A stretch of 64,000 nucleotides of DNA from Olivibacter jilunii (GTDB lineage: Bacteria; Bacteroidota; Bacteroidia; Sphingobacteriales; Sphingobacteriaceae). The stretch is taken from the NCBI RefSeq assembly GCF_900607235.1, contig NZ_LR027849.1, forward strand, positions 1 to 64,000, written 5' to 3'. Within the stretch, counting starts at the first letter, position 1; each line of letters starts with the position of its first letter. Below are positions 7,624 through 17,048 of this stretch, one piece after another. A model generated the notes under the pieces. That model was not told where the DNA came from. It was given only the letters and a program-made list of their open reading frames with translations, and did no database searches. The translations under genes and the position numbers were made by a program.

Positions 7624-8412
7624 ATGATACAACGAGAATTTGCTGACAAAGCTAAAGAGATTTTAGAGCCGGACGACAACGTGATTGGTTTGGCTGTTGC
7701 CGGTTCGTGGCTGACCAATGAAATAGATGAATTTTCTGACCTCGACCTAATTCTGGTAACGAAACAAAAAATTTCCAACGACAGCAATCGTATGCTCGAC
7801 TATGCAAAAAGATTAGGGGATTTTTTGTCGGGATTTACGGGTGAGCACGTTGGAGAACCGAGATTATTGATTTGTCTTTATGACAATCCTCTTTTGCACG
7901 TAGATATAAAATTTTTAACACTTGACGAATTTCAAGTCCGTATTGAAACTCCAACTTTGCTAATCGACAAAGATAGACAACTTGAAAGAGCAATTCACTG
8001 TACCGAAGCGAAGTTTCCTTACCCGGACTATCAATGGATTGAAGATCGTTTTTGGACTTGGATCCATTACGCATTGCTAAAAATAGGGCGGGGAGAATAT
8101 TTTGAAGCATATGACTTTATGGGATTTTTACGCATGGTTGTTTTTGGACCATTGCTCCATATCAAAAATGACAATTTACCCCGTGGTGTTAGAAAAGTAG
8201 AAACAGAACTGGAATCCGCAGATTTAGAAAAGTTAAAACGCACGATTCCAACCTATGATCGGCAATCCTTATTAGCTAGTTTGAGAAACGGAGTATCCTT
8301 ATACAGACAATTAAGGACGGAACTTTTTGACAGCAAAGTGAGATTACAAAACGACACAGACAAAAAAGTGATGAATTATTTTGATGAAATACAAAAAAAT
8401 AAAACCCTATAA
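7624..8412 (+). CDS. Nucleotidyltransferase domain protein (aminoglycoside adenylyltransferase-like)
   Basis: 262 residues with the polymerase-beta nucleotidyltransferase signature: AVAGSWLTNEIDEFSDLDL (about residues 24-42), giving G-S followed by the metal-binding D-x-D, and a third acidic position at HVDIKF (about 97). The C-terminal half is helical, as in small-molecule adenylyltransferases. Proteins like this are often mis-annotated as oxalate:formate antiporters. The substrate is unknown; resistance to an antibiotic is possible but not shown. The end overlaps the next gene by 29 bp. Confidence 0.8.
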   Translation: MIQREFADKAKEILEPDDNVIGLAVAGSWLTNEIDEFSDLDLILVTKQKISNDSNRMLDYAKRLGDFLSGFTGEHVGEPRLLICLYDNPLLHVDIKFLTLDEFQVRIETPTLLIDKDRQLERAIHCTEAKFPYPDYQWIEDRFWTWIHYALLKIGRGEYFEAYDFMGFLRMVVFGPLLHIKNDNLPRGVRKVETELESADLEKLKRTIPTYDRQSLLASLRNGVSLYRQLRTELFDSKVRLQNDTDKKVMNYFDEIQKNKTL

Positions 8413-9118
8413 AGAATTAGCGCGCTTCATTCATTTTTATTGGGAACTGAAGGGAGCTGAAAATGAAAAGCAATGGGAACGGGTTTTTCCCGATGGCTGT
8501 GCGGGCATTATACTGAATTTAGGAAATAAATGCCTGACAGATAACGGGGCGCTTTCGATGGAATTTGGAAAGACGTACGTAGTGGGTGCCATGAATTCTT
8601 TTAAAGATAGCTTTATTGATAACGATACGCATTTAATTGGTGTGTGCCTAAAACCGGCAACTTTTGCGAATTTCTATCGTCATGCTTCGCAAGACGAATT
8701 GACAAATAACACGGTCGAATTAGAAAAATCCAATTCATTTCGTGTTGATAAAGCATTTGAAAATCCATTCAATTATTTTGACCATTTTTATTCCGAAAGA
8801 ATAAAAACCAAAACCAATCCATTACATGCTGTTATTGACCATATACATTCATCAAACGGAACAGCTAACATTTACGATCTGGCGAAAAGAAATTTTACAA
8901 CCGTAAGACAACTGGAGCGAAATTTTAAAAAGCTCATCGGACTATCACCAAAAGAATATTCGAACATTATTCGTTTTCAGCATGCTTTGTCTTTAATCAA
9001 AGATTCGAAGCAAAACCGCAGCTTGTTCGATATTGCATTTGAATGCGGTTATTATGATCATTCACATCTTAGCAATGACATCAAACGAAATACGGGACTT
9101 TCACCATCATTACTTTAA
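8384..9118 (+). CDS. AraC family transcriptional regulator (DUF6597-type N-terminus)
   Basis: 244 residues from the ATG at 8384 (a TTG lies just before it). The N-terminus KPYKELARFIHFYWELKG followed by RVFPDGCAGIILNLG is typical of regulators with a DUF6597-like sensing domain. The C-terminal AraC domain has the segments YDLAKRNFTTVRQLERNFKK and LFDIAFECGYYDHSHLSNDI. The coding overlap with the nucleotidyltransferase gene points to one transcript and coupled translation. Confidence 0.85.
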   Translation: MKYKKIKPYKELARFIHFYWELKGAENEKQWERVFPDGCAGIILNLGNKCLTDNGALSMEFGKTYVVGAMNSFKDSFIDNDTHLIGVCLKPATFANFYRHASQDELTNNTVELEKSNSFRVDKAFENPFNYFDHFYSERIKTKTNPLHAVIDHIHSSNGTANIYDLAKRNFTTVRQLERNFKKLIGLSPKEYSNIIRFQHALSLIKDSKQNRSLFDIAFECGYYDHSHLSNDIKRNTGLSPSLL

Positions 9119-9329
9119 TTTGTCGCATTTTTACAAAGTGCCAGTCGTAGTGTAAAAGTAATTTGCGGAAATTATTTTTATCTGAATTTTATGCTGTCCT
9201 AAATTTCGTAAACCTACACCGTTATCCGCTTTTGATGGCACCACAATTTTGAATTTCAAGCGCAGTTTTAAAGAATGTTTGTTAAGGTGGAATAGAATGG
9301 TTATGTTTGATTATTGCAAATCGATCAAT

Positions 9330-10259
9330 ATGGAAATCACTACGCTTGAAGGTTTTTATAAGACAGCTTCAGATAATTTAAACAAAGACATCAGCCAGTT
9401 ATTACCCCAGGGGCTTACAAAGGAAGTTGGCCATTTCAATGTATTTGATGTCAGTGAATTGGCAAAACTGATCAAAGTAAAGCCTAATATGACTTACAAC
9501 AGGCGCGCCTACTATAAGATCAACCTAATTGATGGACGCAACCGGGCGGAATATGCTGATAAAGTAATTGATATCGAAACGCAGGCACTGATGTTTACCA
9601 CGCCGAAGGTCCCTTATAACTGGATCGCCAAAGACATGGATCAGCGTGGCTACTTTTGCCTTTTCAGCGCGGATTTTCTTGCACAGTCCAAAAGTGGTGT
9701 TGTACTTGATGAACTGCCTATATTTAAGCCGGGGGGGTATCCCTGCTTCCATATCAATGAACAGGAAAAGGAAGAGATCAAAGCGATTTTCAGAAAGATG
9801 CATAAGGAGATCAATTCCGATTATGCGTATAAATATGACCTGATACGCAACTATTTAATGGAGCTGATCCATTACGGTCAAAAGTTGCAGCCTGCTACTG
9901 ATCTTTACCAGGAGCATAACGCCTCGTCCCGTGTATCCTCATTGTTCGCCGAACTTTTGGAGCGGCAGTTTCCCATCGCCTCGCCATTTCAGGGACTTAA
10001 ACTGCGTACGCCTAAAGACTATGCCGATCAGCTGTCTATCCATGTTAACTATCTGAACCGTGTACTGAAACAGCAGACCGGCCAGACAACAAAAAGCCTG
10101 ATCAGTAACCGGATCATTCAGGAAGCTAAGATATTGCTCAGGCAAACGGAATGGAATGTGTCCGAGATCGCGTTTAGTTTAGGATTTGAAGAGGTCGCAC
10201 ATTTTTCTAACTTTTTCAAAAAGCAGACGGACTGCTCTCCTCTGACTTTCAGAAACTAG
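9330..10259 (+). CDS. AraC family transcriptional regulator
   Basis: 309 residues from the ATG at 9330, where homologous regulators begin (MEITTLEGFYKTASDNL); the frame extends to a TTG at 9249 with ATG codons at 9297 and 9303, so the start is not certain. The C-terminal double HTH is clear: YADQLSIHVNYLNRVLKQQT and VSEIAFSLGFEEVAHFSNFF, closing with CSPLTFRN. The N-terminal domain is a cupin-like AraC sensor. It precedes an SDR gene in the same direction, the first of several AraC/SDR pairs in this window. Confidence 0.85.
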   Translation: MEITTLEGFYKTASDNLNKDISQLLPQGLTKEVGHFNVFDVSELAKLIKVKPNMTYNRRAYYKINLIDGRNRAEYADKVIDIETQALMFTTPKVPYNWIAKDMDQRGYFCLFSADFLAQSKSGVVLDELPIFKPGGYPCFHINEQEKEEIKAIFRKMHKEINSDYAYKYDLIRNYLMELIHYGQKLQPATDLYQEHNASSRVSSLFAELLERQFPIASPFQGLKLRTPKDYADQLSIHVNYLNRVLKQQTGQTTKSLISNRIIQEAKILLRQTEWNVSEIAFSLGFEEVAHFSNFFKKQTDCSPLTFRN

Positions 10260-10350
10260 AGAAAGGTTTCGTTTTTGCAAACATTGTTTTGATTCTTGCA
10301 AAGTCCTCCTGATCCGTTCTTGCCAACTTTGTTCTATTAAATTAAAGAAC

Positions 10351-11127
10351 ATGGAATTAAGCAAGAACACAATTCTGATCACGGGAGGAACAAGTGGCTT
10401 TGGTTTTGAGTTTGCCTCCAGACTCCTTCAACTCGGCAATAGGGTGATCATCACCGGCAGGAACGAACAAAAACTGGAAGAGACAAAAAAGATTCTTCCT
10501 GGCATCCACACTATAAAAAGTGATGTTAGCAAGGTCGAGGATATCAGCTGTCTGTACAAAGAGGTAACAGAAAAGTTTCCCGAGCTGAACATGCTGATCA
10601 ATAATGCCGGGGAGATGCGAAAGATTGCCCTGTATGAAGATCACGACCTGTATGATATTACCCGCGAAATAGAGATCAACCTGATGGGCCCCATTCGTAT
10701 GGCCCAGGAGTTTCTGCCCCACCTTAAAAAACAACAGACCGCTGCCATCCTGAATGTCACCTCCGGTATCGCACTTGGTGCATTCCCGATTGCCCCTGTC
10801 TATAGCGCCAGTAAATCAGGATTACGATCCTTCACGCAATGTCTGCGGGTACAGGTTAAATCTACCAGCATCAAGGTATTCGAACTCATCGCCCCCGGCT
10901 CTACAACACCCCTGAATGAAAAGTTCAGGAATGGCGGCGAAGTTGATACCAAAATGTTAGTCTCACCCGAAAAAATTGTAGACGAAGCTATTAAAGGGAT
11001 GATCAACAATACCTACGAGATCTTTCCCGGCAGTGCCAAGATCATGCGTATCCTGAGCAGGCTTGCCCCCAAATTCATGCTTTCGCAAGCCACTAAGATG
11101 GGCGAGAAAGCCATGTCCGGCAAATAA
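10351..11127 (+). CDS. SDR family oxidoreductase (DltE-like)
   Basis: 258 residues. The cofactor motif TGGTSGFG is at residues 11-18, the NNAG motif at 84-87, the catalytic serine at 138 (NVTSGI) and Y151-SAS-K155. This is the short DltE-like subgroup of classical SDRs; the substrate is unknown. It is followed after 35 bp by an MFS transporter gene and is closely related to the SDR at 14329 (shared INNAGEMR, TREI and YSASK contexts), so both probably come from one duplicated AraC-SDR module. Confidence 0.92.
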   Translation: MELSKNTILITGGTSGFGFEFASRLLQLGNRVIITGRNEQKLEETKKILPGIHTIKSDVSKVEDISCLYKEVTEKFPELNMLINNAGEMRKIALYEDHDLYDITREIEINLMGPIRMAQEFLPHLKKQQTAAILNVTSGIALGAFPIAPVYSASKSGLRSFTQCLRVQVKSTSIKVFELIAPGSTTPLNEKFRNGGEVDTKMLVSPEKIVDEAIKGMINNTYEIFPGSAKIMRILSRLAPKFMLSQATKMGEKAMSGK

Positions 11128-11162
11128 TTTCCCTCAAAAAAATTCTACTCACAATCAAAATC

Positions 11163-12491
11163 ATGGTTATGAACGATCAATTGACTTCAACACCTCCGCT
11201 GAGCCGCTGGCGCAGAACGGCTTTCATTGTTACCTTATTTTTGGTCAGCGCATTCAGCCAGATCGACCGTATATTACCCTTTATCCTTGCAGAGTCCATT
11301 AAAAAAGAATTGCACCTCAGTGATACGCAGTTAGGGCTGATCAATGGGATAGCCTTTGCAGCGATCTATTCTGTGGCCTCCCTGCCGCTTGCACGGTTGG
11401 CTGATCGTGGGGCATCCAGGCAGGTTTTGCTCTGGTGTGTATTGATCTGGAGCATTATGACGGGATTGGGTGGTTTGTCGGCAGGTTTCCTGACAATGGC
11501 GCTTTCGCGCTTTGGCGTAGCCCTTGGAGAAGCCGGAGGAACGCCCGCCAGTCATGCACTGATTGCGGGTAACATCCCAGAGCATCGGCGTGGTCGCGCG
11601 CTCGGCATTTTTTCGATGGGCATCCCTTTGGGTACAATGATAGGGTTTGGTGTCGGCGGCTGGGCAAGTGATCATATAGGCTGGCGTTTTGCTCTTTTTG
11701 TTGCGGGAGGTGTCGGATTACTATTGGTTATCCTGGTGTTGACGTTTACAGGGAAGACGGTCATTACTTCGAAGCAGCCCGGCAGTGCTACCGGCAATAT
11801 CTGGTCCGCCGGCCGCGAGCTGCTGTCGAAACCTGCGTTCCTGTGGATGTTCATTGGCGCGAACTTTTTAGGTTTTGCCGCTGCACCATTTTATGCCTTC
11901 ACTGCACCGTTCCTGATACGGACACACGGCATGACAGCCAGCGAGGTGGGGCTATCCTTCGGCTTGTTACAAGGGCTGATGGGCATCATCGGCACCGTAG
12001 GTGGTGGACGGTTATTTGATAGCGCTTTAAACCGCGAGGCAAGCCGTTTATTGCATCCGCCAGCTATTGTTTTCAGCATCGCCGCAATTGCAACGATTGC
12101 AGGGCTCCTGGCGCCTGAAGGCTGGATGTCCATTGCGCTTTTTGTACCTGCTATGCTAGCCTTTGCGTTTCTGCTTCCATTTGCTTTTGGCGCAGGTCAT
12201 CTTATAGCAGGGGCAGGGAAGCAGGCACTGTCTTCCAGTCTGCTTATGATCGCTTCCGGGTTATTAGGTCCGGCACTATCGCCGCTGCTCGTGGGCATGA
12301 TCAGTGATGCGGTCGGTGCGGCTTATGAGGTAAACGGTTTGCGCTGGGGAATGATGATCGTTCCTGTTGCCAGTTTACTAAGCAGCATTGCCCTATTCAT
12401 CGCCAGCAGAAAGATCAGAGAACACTTCGCCGTACCACCCAGACAAAATGTCCCTGCAGACATGGGCAACCAACTTTCACTTATTAAATAA
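11163..12491 (+). CDS. MFS transporter
   Basis: 442 residues with about 12 predicted membrane helices. The MFS signature between helices 2 and 3 is visible as ARLADRGASRQVLLW (about residues 78-92), and the loop after helix 4 has RGRALGIFSMGIPLG. The overall pattern (SAFSQIDRILPFILAESIKK at the first helix) resembles the spinster-like/hexuronate-type MFS subgroup. ATG codons occur at 11163 and 11169. It is transcribed with the SDR gene; substrate is unknown, export or uptake of the SDR substrate or product is an inference. Confidence 0.9.
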   Translation: MVMNDQLTSTPPLSRWRRTAFIVTLFLVSAFSQIDRILPFILAESIKKELHLSDTQLGLINGIAFAAIYSVASLPLARLADRGASRQVLLWCVLIWSIMTGLGGLSAGFLTMALSRFGVALGEAGGTPASHALIAGNIPEHRRGRALGIFSMGIPLGTMIGFGVGGWASDHIGWRFALFVAGGVGLLLVILVLTFTGKTVITSKQPGSATGNIWSAGRELLSKPAFLWMFIGANFLGFAAAPFYAFTAPFLIRTHGMTASEVGLSFGLLQGLMGIIGTVGGGRLFDSALNREASRLLHPPAIVFSIAAIATIAGLLAPEGWMSIALFVPAMLAFAFLLPFAFGAGHLIAGAGKQALSSSLLMIASGLLGPALSPLLVGMISDAVGAAYEVNGLRWGMMIVPVASLLSSIALFIASRKIREHFAVPPRQNVPADMGNQLSLIK

Positions 12492-12560
12492 CATATTCAC
12501 TGACTATCATGCAAACCTGTGCGTTTGCCATAACGGCTGGTAAAGCTGTGTAAATAGGTA

Positions 12561-13124
12561 TTGTCTGGACCTAGGGCTGGCATACTTGGTAATATTTTCG
12601 AAAAAATGAAAAGTGATCAGTTTTATGCCGAATGGTGGCCATCGGGTCGAAGCGGGAGGGACAGGCTGCTTCCAAACGAAAACACGTTTTACATCTATCT
12701 AAAAATAAGTGCCACCTTAACGGGGCGTCCGGCCCTTGTCTTCTGCAGGTCAAGCGATCTTGAATGGGAAGATCAGGATATGGGTTGTATCACATCGTTT
12801 GAAAAGGCATTTTTTGATAAAGGTGTTTGGTGCAATTTCGAGGCCATCGATCTTTTTAAAGAGCGCAATCCCATAAGCATCGAATTGGATGAGGAAGAAG
12901 TGCTGACACTTGCGCCGATCTTTGATAAGATATGCGGTAGCATGGAATCCAACTATCTCTACAAGTCCGACCTGGTGCGGACTTACGTTTTCCAGATCAT
13001 CCATATTGCGATCAAAATTCACCTTCAAAGGACAAATATCGTCAGATCGCCTGTACGCTACGTACGCCTGACTACCTGCGGCATAGACATGTTCGTCAGG
13101 ATCAGGCTCCGCCATAAAAAATAA
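12561..13124 (+). pseudogene. Truncated AraC family regulator lacking its DNA-binding domain
   Basis: The frame (TTG at 12561, internal ATG at 12606) aligns with the sensor half of the AraC regulator at 9330: the stretch after ELDEEEVLTLAPIFDKI with NYLYKSDLVRTYVFQIIH matches INEQEKEEIKAIFRKM with YKYDLIRNYLMELIH. The C-terminal HTH region is absent: the frame ends about 40 codons later in arginine-rich sequence that, read in another frame, has only a faint trace of the domain start. It cannot bind DNA as an AraC protein. It sits between the MFS gene and the outer membrane protein gene. Confidence 0.7.
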
Positions 13125-13152
13125 TAGTTCCATACAATTAATCTTAGCAATT

Positions 13153-14196
13153 ATGTTTAATCACAATTTTTTAATTTCTAGCGCGCGTCATTCAATAGGA
13201 GCAGCTTTCGGCTATATCCAGGCGCTAACAGTAATCACGTGTATTGCAATGCTGCCCCTCGCCGGTAAGGCGCAGAGCCAGGATAGTCTTGCCAAAAAAG
13301 TCGCTGAATATGAAGCGGATAAGTTTGCCGAACGCAGGCCGTTTAGCATAGACTACAAACAATACGGCAATTACAACTCCTCGTCTACCCTAAGAGGACA
13401 GGATCTTCCGGATGGCGAGTTTACCAAATGGTCACAACTGAGTGCTAGTGCCAATATTAATCTTTTGCAAAACCGCCGATGGTTGGTACAGGCCAATGGT
13501 TTTTACCGATATGTCTCTGCTGAGTACAACTTCCCGACATCCACAACGGCTACATCACAAACGGTCAGCAGAGATCTTCATTATCATACAGAGGGGCTGA
13601 ACGTTGTCTATTTCTCGAAACTCTTTGGAAAGACCGTCATCTATAGCGGCAGTGTCAATGTTGATTGGAGTGAACGTTCGCTGGAAAGGGTTCGCGGGCT
13701 GTTTACCGGCGCTATTGTTCTGAAAGCGAACAATAGAACGAAGATCAATGTCGGAATTTTATACACTACCGATCCTGGTACATTTATCCGTGTGATTCCA
13801 ACATTCCTTTTAGAGCATAAGTTCAATGAGCGCCTGATGGCAGATGTTTTTCTGCCACGGTATGCCTACCTGCGAAAAAAAGTGTTTAGCAATGGCAGGC
13901 TTTCCGCAGGTTGGGAACTCGACCCGCAAACCACTTTCTTTCTGAACGATCTTGACGAAAACGGCACAACCTATCAGTATCGCCAGGTTGACGTGAACAC
14001 GGGACTGCTTTATGAGCACATTTTACCGGGAAGCATCACTCTTTCGTTGCGGGCCGGTGTCCGTATAAATCCATACGCACGCACGTTTGAAAAAGACCGT
14101 TCGTTCACCGATTACACTTGGGAAGGCAGAGCTGACGCGGCGCCTTACGCCAACATCGGATTTTCTTTTAACCCCTTTTCGAAGCGAAAGAAGTAA
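13153..14196 (+). CDS. Probable outer membrane beta-barrel protein
   Basis: 347 residues with an N-terminal signal peptide (hydrophobic stretch about residues 17-40, cleavage likely after LAGKAQ). The mature part has alternating amphipathic strands rich in aromatic residues, such as WLVQANGFYRY, NVVYFSKLFGKTVIYSG and NIGFSFNPF at the C-terminus, the usual end of an outer membrane barrel. It resembles the DUF6268-type barrel proteins of Bacteroidota, a call I make with limited certainty. It sits between the MFS and second SDR genes of this block. Confidence 0.7.
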   Translation: MFNHNFLISSARHSIGAAFGYIQALTVITCIAMLPLAGKAQSQDSLAKKVAEYEADKFAERRPFSIDYKQYGNYNSSSTLRGQDLPDGEFTKWSQLSASANINLLQNRRWLVQANGFYRYVSAEYNFPTSTTATSQTVSRDLHYHTEGLNVVYFSKLFGKTVIYSGSVNVDWSERSLERVRGLFTGAIVLKANNRTKINVGILYTTDPGTFIRVIPTFLLEHKFNERLMADVFLPRYAYLRKKVFSNGRLSAGWELDPQTTFFLNDLDENGTTYQYRQVDVNTGLLYEHILPGSITLSLRAGVRINPYARTFEKDRSFTDYTWEGRADAAPYANIGFSFNPFSKRKK

Positions 14197-14328
14197 GTTT
14201 TTAGACAATTTCGTTCCCGCTGAAATTACGCTATCAAGCAAATGGTGTTTTTACTACAACCTCGCGACTTTTGGATACATCTGCTCATCGATATTGGCTG
14301 AACTTTGCATCAACAACAGTGAGAAAAT

Positions 14329-15111
14329 ATGGACTTAAAGAATAGCACCATCCTGATCACAGGAGGAACCAGCGGTATAGGTTTGGAACTTGTCAGGCAA
14401 CTTACCCGGCAGGGATCAACCATCATCGTTACAGGTCGTAAACAAGAAGCTTTAAATGATACCAAAAGGCGTTTCCCAAAAATACACGTCTTTCAGAGCG
14501 ATGTAAGCGATCCGCTGGATATTGAGCGCCTTTACGAGGAGGTGACGCAACAATATCCTGATCTGAATATCATAATCAACAATGCAGGTGAAATGCGGTT
14601 GCTTGACGTTCAGGATGCCGGCAAAGACTTGGAAAACGTCACCCGTGAGATCGATATTAATCTCACGGGACCGATACGGATGGTTCATCAGTTCTTACCG
14701 CACCTGATCAAAAAGCCTGCTGCGGCAATTGTGAACGTCTCTTCTGCCATTGCTTTTATGCCTTATTCTACCGCTCCGGTTTATAGCGCTTCAAAAGCCG
14801 GAATTCATGCGTACACGCAAGCCCTACGCCTTCAATTGAACAAAACCAGTGTCAAGGTATTCGAACTGGTTCCTCCGGGGGTGAATACTAATCTTCAGCA
14901 TGATTGGGTGCTGCCACCGAACCCAAGCCAAATGATGGATGTGGATAAACTGGTCAGTGTAGCCATCAAAGGACTTCTGAACGATACACCTGAGATCAAG
15001 CCATTTCTGGTGAATGTGATAAAATTTCTAAGCAGACTGGTGCCTAACCAACTGATGCAGTTAGGACACAGGGAATTTAAAAAATTTAAAAAACTGAATA
15101 ATCAACAATAA
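14329..15111 (+). CDS. SDR family oxidoreductase (DltE-like)
   Basis: 260 residues, paralogue of the SDR at 10351 along the whole length. Cofactor motif TGGTSGIG at residues 11-18, NNAGEMR at 84-90, catalytic serine near 138-139 (NVSSAI), Y152 and K156 in VYSASKAG. Followed after 10 bp by a DUF2147 gene, then two small membrane protein genes and an AraC regulator, which look like one transcription unit. Substrate unknown. Confidence 0.92.
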   Translation: MDLKNSTILITGGTSGIGLELVRQLTRQGSTIIVTGRKQEALNDTKRRFPKIHVFQSDVSDPLDIERLYEEVTQQYPDLNIIINNAGEMRLLDVQDAGKDLENVTREIDINLTGPIRMVHQFLPHLIKKPAAAIVNVSSAIAFMPYSTAPVYSASKAGIHAYTQALRLQLNKTSVKVFELVPPGVNTNLQHDWVLPPNPSQMMDVDKLVSVAIKGLLNDTPEIKPFLVNVIKFLSRLVPNQLMQLGHREFKKFKKLNNQQ

Positions 15112-15121
15112 ATAATCAGCT

Positions 15122-15556
15122 ATGAGAAAATCAATTTTAGCCGTGTTCGCACTGCTGTTATCAATAACCTCTTTCGCACAGAAATTACCTGCTGACCGGA
15201 TCACAGGGGTGTGGCAATGTGATGATTACAAGATCGAGGTATTCAAAGCGGGCAACACCTATTCCGCCAAACTTTTATGGTCGAAAGAGATGTTCGAAGC
15301 AGATGGCAAAACATCAAAGAAGGACGTTAAAAATCCGAATGAAAAACTCCGGAGCAGGTCTGTGCAAGGTTTGACGCATATCACCGGCCTTGTCTATAAG
15401 GACGGCGAATACGTGGATGGTACCTTGTATAGCGTACAGGATGGCAACACGTATGGTCTCAAAGGTAAACTGAAAGGCCCTAATGACCTGGAAACCCGGG
15501 GTTACAAAGGTGTCCCATTGATGGGCAAATCATTTAAATGGAAAAGAGTTCAGTAA
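15122..15556 (+). CDS. DUF2147 domain-containing secreted protein
   Basis: 144 residues with a signal peptide (MRKSILAVFALLLSITSFAQ). The mature domain shows the DUF2147 pattern: ITGVWQCDDYKIEVFKAGNTY, the K-D-x-K-N-P-N segment (KKDVKNPNEKLRSR), and YKDGEYVDGTLYSVQDG before G-Y-K-G near the end. The family is a lipocalin-like small periplasmic or outer-membrane-facing barrel of unknown function. It lies in an operon-like series with the SDR and DoxX-like genes. Confidence 0.88.
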   Translation: MRKSILAVFALLLSITSFAQKLPADRITGVWQCDDYKIEVFKAGNTYSAKLLWSKEMFEADGKTSKKDVKNPNEKLRSRSVQGLTHITGLVYKDGEYVDGTLYSVQDGNTYGLKGKLKGPNDLETRGYKGVPLMGKSFKWKRVQ

Positions 15557-15574
15557 ACTATAAAAACAACGCTC

Positions 15575-15772
15575 ATGAAAGATAATAAAGACAGGCTGTC
15601 GAGGTTTTGGTTTGTCGCTTCCAATGCCCTTCCCCCTATAGGATTTTTCCTTTATTTCAGACACAGAAAGGCACATCCAAATAAGGCTAGAAAAGCTTTA
15701 ACAAGTGCAATGATCGGTGTGCCGATAGCGATAATCGGAGGTTACATCATGAACACTTTTGTCCTCAACTAA
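15575..15772 (+). CDS. Small two-helix membrane protein
   Basis: 65 residues: short basic N-terminus, a hydrophobic helix (FWFVASNALPPIGFFLYF, about 12-29), a basic loop (RHRKAHPNKARKA) and a second helix (IGVPIAIIGGYIM). I do not recognise a named family, though similar small proteins accompany DoxX-like genes in Bacteroidota. It is 18 bp after the DUF2147 gene and 3 bp before the DoxX-like gene, so it is probably a real member of this operon. Confidence 0.7.
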   Translation: MKDNKDRLSRFWFVASNALPPIGFFLYFRHRKAHPNKARKALTSAMIGVPIAIIGGYIMNTFVLN

Positions 15773-15775
15773 ACT

Positions 15776-16132
15776 ATGATAAGAATCATTATTTCCGCAG
15801 CACTGCTGTTCATTTCGGTAACGCTTAGTTTTAAACATGCCTGGGATACCGTATACTACAAAAGCAATCCGGAATCCGTTAAGATGATGGAAAGCTTAGG
15901 AATTAGCGAAACGTTCATTCCATATCTTGCTTGTGCAGCCATAGCGGTTGGCGTACTTTTACTCATCCCACGCACTTTTTTTCTGGGCAATATGCTAAAT
16001 GCGGCCCTGATTGTTATGATTATGGGGTTGGCGCTACGAGCAGGAAATTACCGCATCGCGTTGATAGAAATCCCGTTTTTAGTTATGCCATTAATTATGA
16101 TATGGCTGAAGTATCCGTTCAAATTTAAGTAA
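15776..16132 (+). CDS. DoxX-like integral membrane protein
   Basis: 118 residues with four hydrophobic helices (about 1-18, 48-66, 72-88, 96-112). The first loop has KHAWDTVYYKSNPESVKMM and the second helix starts IPYLACAAIAVGVLLLI, as in small DoxX-like proteins. DoxX family members are often linked with redox or quinone metabolism, but this subgroup has no known reaction. Genes on both sides are only 3 and 7 bp away, so it is co-transcribed with the small membrane protein and the AraC regulator. Confidence 0.75.
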   Translation: MIRIIISAALLFISVTLSFKHAWDTVYYKSNPESVKMMESLGISETFIPYLACAAIAVGVLLLIPRTFFLGNMLNAALIVMIMGLALRAGNYRIALIEIPFLVMPLIMIWLKYPFKFK

Positions 16133-16139
16133 ATGTAGT

Positions 16140-17048
16140 ATGACAAACAGGAAACCCTACCGAATCAGTTCCATAACGGAGATACACCGTTTAATGGGAC
16201 TACCGAAACCCCATCATCCGCTGATCAGCATCGTGGATCTGAAAGGCCTGAAAAATGACACAGGAATAGAGGCGGTCGTTTTCGACTTGTATGTGATATC
16301 TATGAAAAGAGGTTGCGACGGTTTACATTACGGGCAACAGAAATACGATTTCGACGAAGGCCTTATGGCCTTTATGGCGCCCGGCCAGATCCTGCGTGGT
16401 GAAGCGAGCGGTGTGCCGCCTGATCTGGAAGGTTGGATGCTTTTCGTACACCCCGACTTTCTTTGGAACACATCACTTGCTGTCAAGATCAAGCGTTTTG
16501 ATTACTTTGGCTATGCTACCAGTGAAGCGCTTTTCCTTTCTGATAAGGAGGAAATAGTGATCAATGACCTGGTCAAAAATATTAAAACTGAATATCATTC
16601 CAATATGGATAGATTCAGCCAAGATATTATTATCTCCAACCTGGAGACGTTGCTGCAGTACGCCGAGCGTTTTTACCAACGTCAGTTCATCACCCGAAAG
16701 ATCACTAACCATCACGTCTTAAATCGGGTGGAAGAGATCTTAACAAGCTATTTTAAGAACGAAGTGCTGCTTTCTAAAGGGCTGCCAAGCGTGCAATACT
16801 TTGCTGAAGCTTTGAACCTATCGGCTAAGTATTTAAGTAGCCTGTTGAAACAACTGACCGGTCAGACGATGCAACAGATCATCCATGAGAAGCTGATCGA
16901 AAAGGCCAAAGAGAAATTATCTACGACGCAGATGTCTGTAAGTGAGATCGCCTACCAACTCGGGTTTGAGCATCCTCAGTCTTTCAATAAATTATTTAAA
17001 AGCAAGACTAAGCAAAGCCCATTGGATTTCAGGCAATCCTTCAACTGA
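16140..17048 (+). CDS. AraC family transcriptional regulator
   Basis: 302 residues, paralogue of the regulator at 25695-26606 (shared HHPLIS/KHPLFS start, RGCDGLHYGQQKYDFDEG, PDFLW, and the C-terminal FEHPQSFNKLFKSKT). The C-terminal AraC domain is complete: ALNLSAKYLSSLLKQLTGQT then VSEIAYQLGFEHPQSFNKLF and QSPLDFRQSF. It ends the SDR-DUF2147-DoxX operon, and its paralogue also neighbours an SDR gene, so control of the SDR genes is likely. Confidence 0.9.
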   Translation: MTNRKPYRISSITEIHRLMGLPKPHHPLISIVDLKGLKNDTGIEAVVFDLYVISMKRGCDGLHYGQQKYDFDEGLMAFMAPGQILRGEASGVPPDLEGWMLFVHPDFLWNTSLAVKIKRFDYFGYATSEALFLSDKEEIVINDLVKNIKTEYHSNMDRFSQDIIISNLETLLQYAERFYQRQFITRKITNHHVLNRVEEILTSYFKNEVLLSKGLPSVQYFAEALNLSAKYLSSLLKQLTGQTMQQIIHEKLIEKAKEKLSTTQMSVSEIAYQLGFEHPQSFNKLFKSKTKQSPLDFRQSFN

